Source of the DNA: Paludibacter sp. UBA5753 | Lineage (GTDB): Bacteria > Bacteroidota > Bacteroidia > Bacteroidales > Paludibacteraceae | Assembly (NCBI GenBank): GCA_002427615.1 | Contig: DIFH01000119.1 | Location: forward strand, 13,450-20,035 | Direction: 5' to 3' | DNA length: 6,586 nucleotides | The notes under the pieces: generated by a model | The model's database searches: none | What the model saw: only the letters and a program-made list of their open reading frames with translations | What the model was told of the DNA's origin: nothing | Made by a program: the position numbers and the translations under genes | Shown here: positions 6,021 through 6,586 of the stretch, piece by piece | How positions within the stretch are numbered: position 1 is the stretch's first letter | Layout of the letters: each line of letters opens with the position of its first letter

Positions 6021-6311
6021 ATGCGAAAAAAAAATACCGAATTATTACGCGATGTTATCGGGCAGGTGTTGAAAGCAAACCATCTGGATAAACAATTGAA
6101 CGAAAAACGTTTAATCGATGCCTGGCCAAAAGTTCTCGGGGATAATATTACCCAGTACACCACCGAATTAAAGGTGAAGAACAAAGTTTTATACGTTACT
6201 CTTACTTCTTCCGTTCTCAGGCACGATTTATTCCTTTCGCGTGAAGAAATAAAAAAGTCGCTCAACAAACAGGTGGGAACCGATGTGATTAACGATATTA
6301 TCCTGAAATAA
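6021..6311 (+). CDS. DUF721 / DciA-like protein
   Basis: A 96-residue cytoplasmic protein of the DUF721 family. The visible pattern is typical: an N-terminal helix (LLRDVIGQVLKANHLD, 8-23), then the short motif AWPKVLGDNI (34-43) with the family's conserved Trp35 and Gly40, strands ELKVKNKVLYVTLTSS (49-64), and a C-terminal helix with LRHDLFLSREEIKKSLN (66-82). This family includes DciA, which loads the replicative helicase DnaB in bacteria lacking DnaC or DnaI; whether this short form does so is inference. It has only the KH-like core and no C-terminal extension. Two poly-A runs flank the start: eight A before the ATG and nine A in codons 2-5. The first may favour translation where Shine-Dalgarno sequences are absent. 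It lies 13 bases after the glucosaminidase gene and 14 before the next gene, so it is probably cotranscribed. Confidence 0.87.
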   Translation: MRKKNTELLRDVIGQVLKANHLDKQLNEKRLIDAWPKVLGDNITQYTTELKVKNKVLYVTLTSSVLRHDLFLSREEIKKSLNKQVGTDVINDIILK

Positions 6312-6325
6312 TCTTGCAAGCGCCA

Positions 6326-6586
6326 ATGAACCTGCGAATTGAATTAAGCAATCCGGCATCGATTGGACATATTGAAACAATTGTTCAATTCGTCTATGAC
6401 TATCCCGTTGAATTTCAGGAATTATTCGAAATAGTGTTCGATACCGACAAAAACATTGCCTGGCGCGCAGGTTGGGCATGTGATAAAATCAGCAGGAAAA
6501 AGCCCGAATGGTTTACCGGCAAACACATACAAAAGATTTGCCTTCAATTAATTGATGAGCAACATGGCGGCGTGCTCCGGTCGTTG
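6326..6586 (+). CDS. HEAT-repeat-like protein, 3' end outside the window
   Basis: An open frame from the ATG at 6326 runs 87 codons to the window edge without a stop, so the gene is cut. The protein starts MNLRIELSNPAS and is rich in paired amphipathic helices; IVFDTDKNIAWRAGWACDKI (36-55) and the following KKPEWFTGKHIQKICLQLID (58-77) look like HEAT/ARM-type helical repeats. It resembles short Bacteroidota proteins that databases sometimes label adenylosuccinate lyase; I see no lyase signature in this portion, so I would not use that name. No signal peptide or membrane segment is visible. It starts 14 bases after the DUF721 stop in the same direction, so it probably belongs to the same transcript. 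No Shine-Dalgarno sequence is present, as elsewhere in the window. Function unknown; a scaffold or binding role is only what the fold suggests. Confidence 0.75.
   Translation, partial: MNLRIELSNPASIGHIETIVQFVYDYPVEFQELFEIVFDTDKNIAWRAGWACDKISRKKPEWFTGKHIQKICLQLIDEQHGGVLRSL

Noticed and set aside
1..6586. CRISPR array, insertion sequence, phage or defence cassette
   Set aside because: No regularly spaced repeats, transposase, integrase, terminal repeats or defence-type domains were found; all genes look like core chromosomal ones.

Overview
The window looks like chromosomal DNA of a Bacteroidota bacterium, most likely of the Bacteroidales/Marinilabiliales type. The reasons are: AT-rich spacers, no Shine-Dalgarno sequences before the starts, several exact matches to the Bacteroidota -7 promoter element TAnnTTTG, and a gene set typical of the phylum (a fused RibBA, a long LptF/LptG-type permease, a small START-like protein, a GH73-LysM glucosaminidase and a short DUF721 protein). 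This assignment is inference from gene content, not from a marker gene.

Left block (minus strand, read from 3590 down to 58): a probable three-gene operon. A predicted promoter at 3615-3645 drives an LptF/LptG-family lipopolysaccharide-export permease. Four bases after its stop comes bifunctional ribBA (the two entry reactions of riboflavin synthesis). After a further 49 bases comes a YdfG-like NADP-dependent short-chain dehydrogenase. Nothing resembling a terminator or FMN riboswitch separates these genes.

Middle block (minus strand, 4786 down to 3824): cytidine deaminase (cdd), then a 127-residue START-like domain protein. The spacer between them carries possible promoter elements. Downstream, a perfect 10-bp hairpin (3790-3814) probably ends transcription before the LptF/G promoter region.

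Right block (plus strand, 5051 to the window edge): a secreted glucosaminidase with two LysM-like repeats, a DUF721/DciA-like protein and the start of a HEAT-like protein cut by the window end. Spacers of 13 and 14 bases suggest one transcript. The 264-base gap between cdd and the glucosaminidase gene is a divergent promoter region with a TAnnTTTG element on each strand.

Overall this is a housekeeping region covering envelope biogenesis, cofactor and nucleotide metabolism, and possibly replication. I see no mobile element, CRISPR array, tRNA, rRNA, phage gene or defence cassette, and no evidence of a new multi-gene system. The items most worth a second look are the poorly characterised small proteins (START-like, HEAT-like, DUF721), the long periplasmic insertion in the permease, start-site corrections on three genes, and the small repeats and hairpins between genes.
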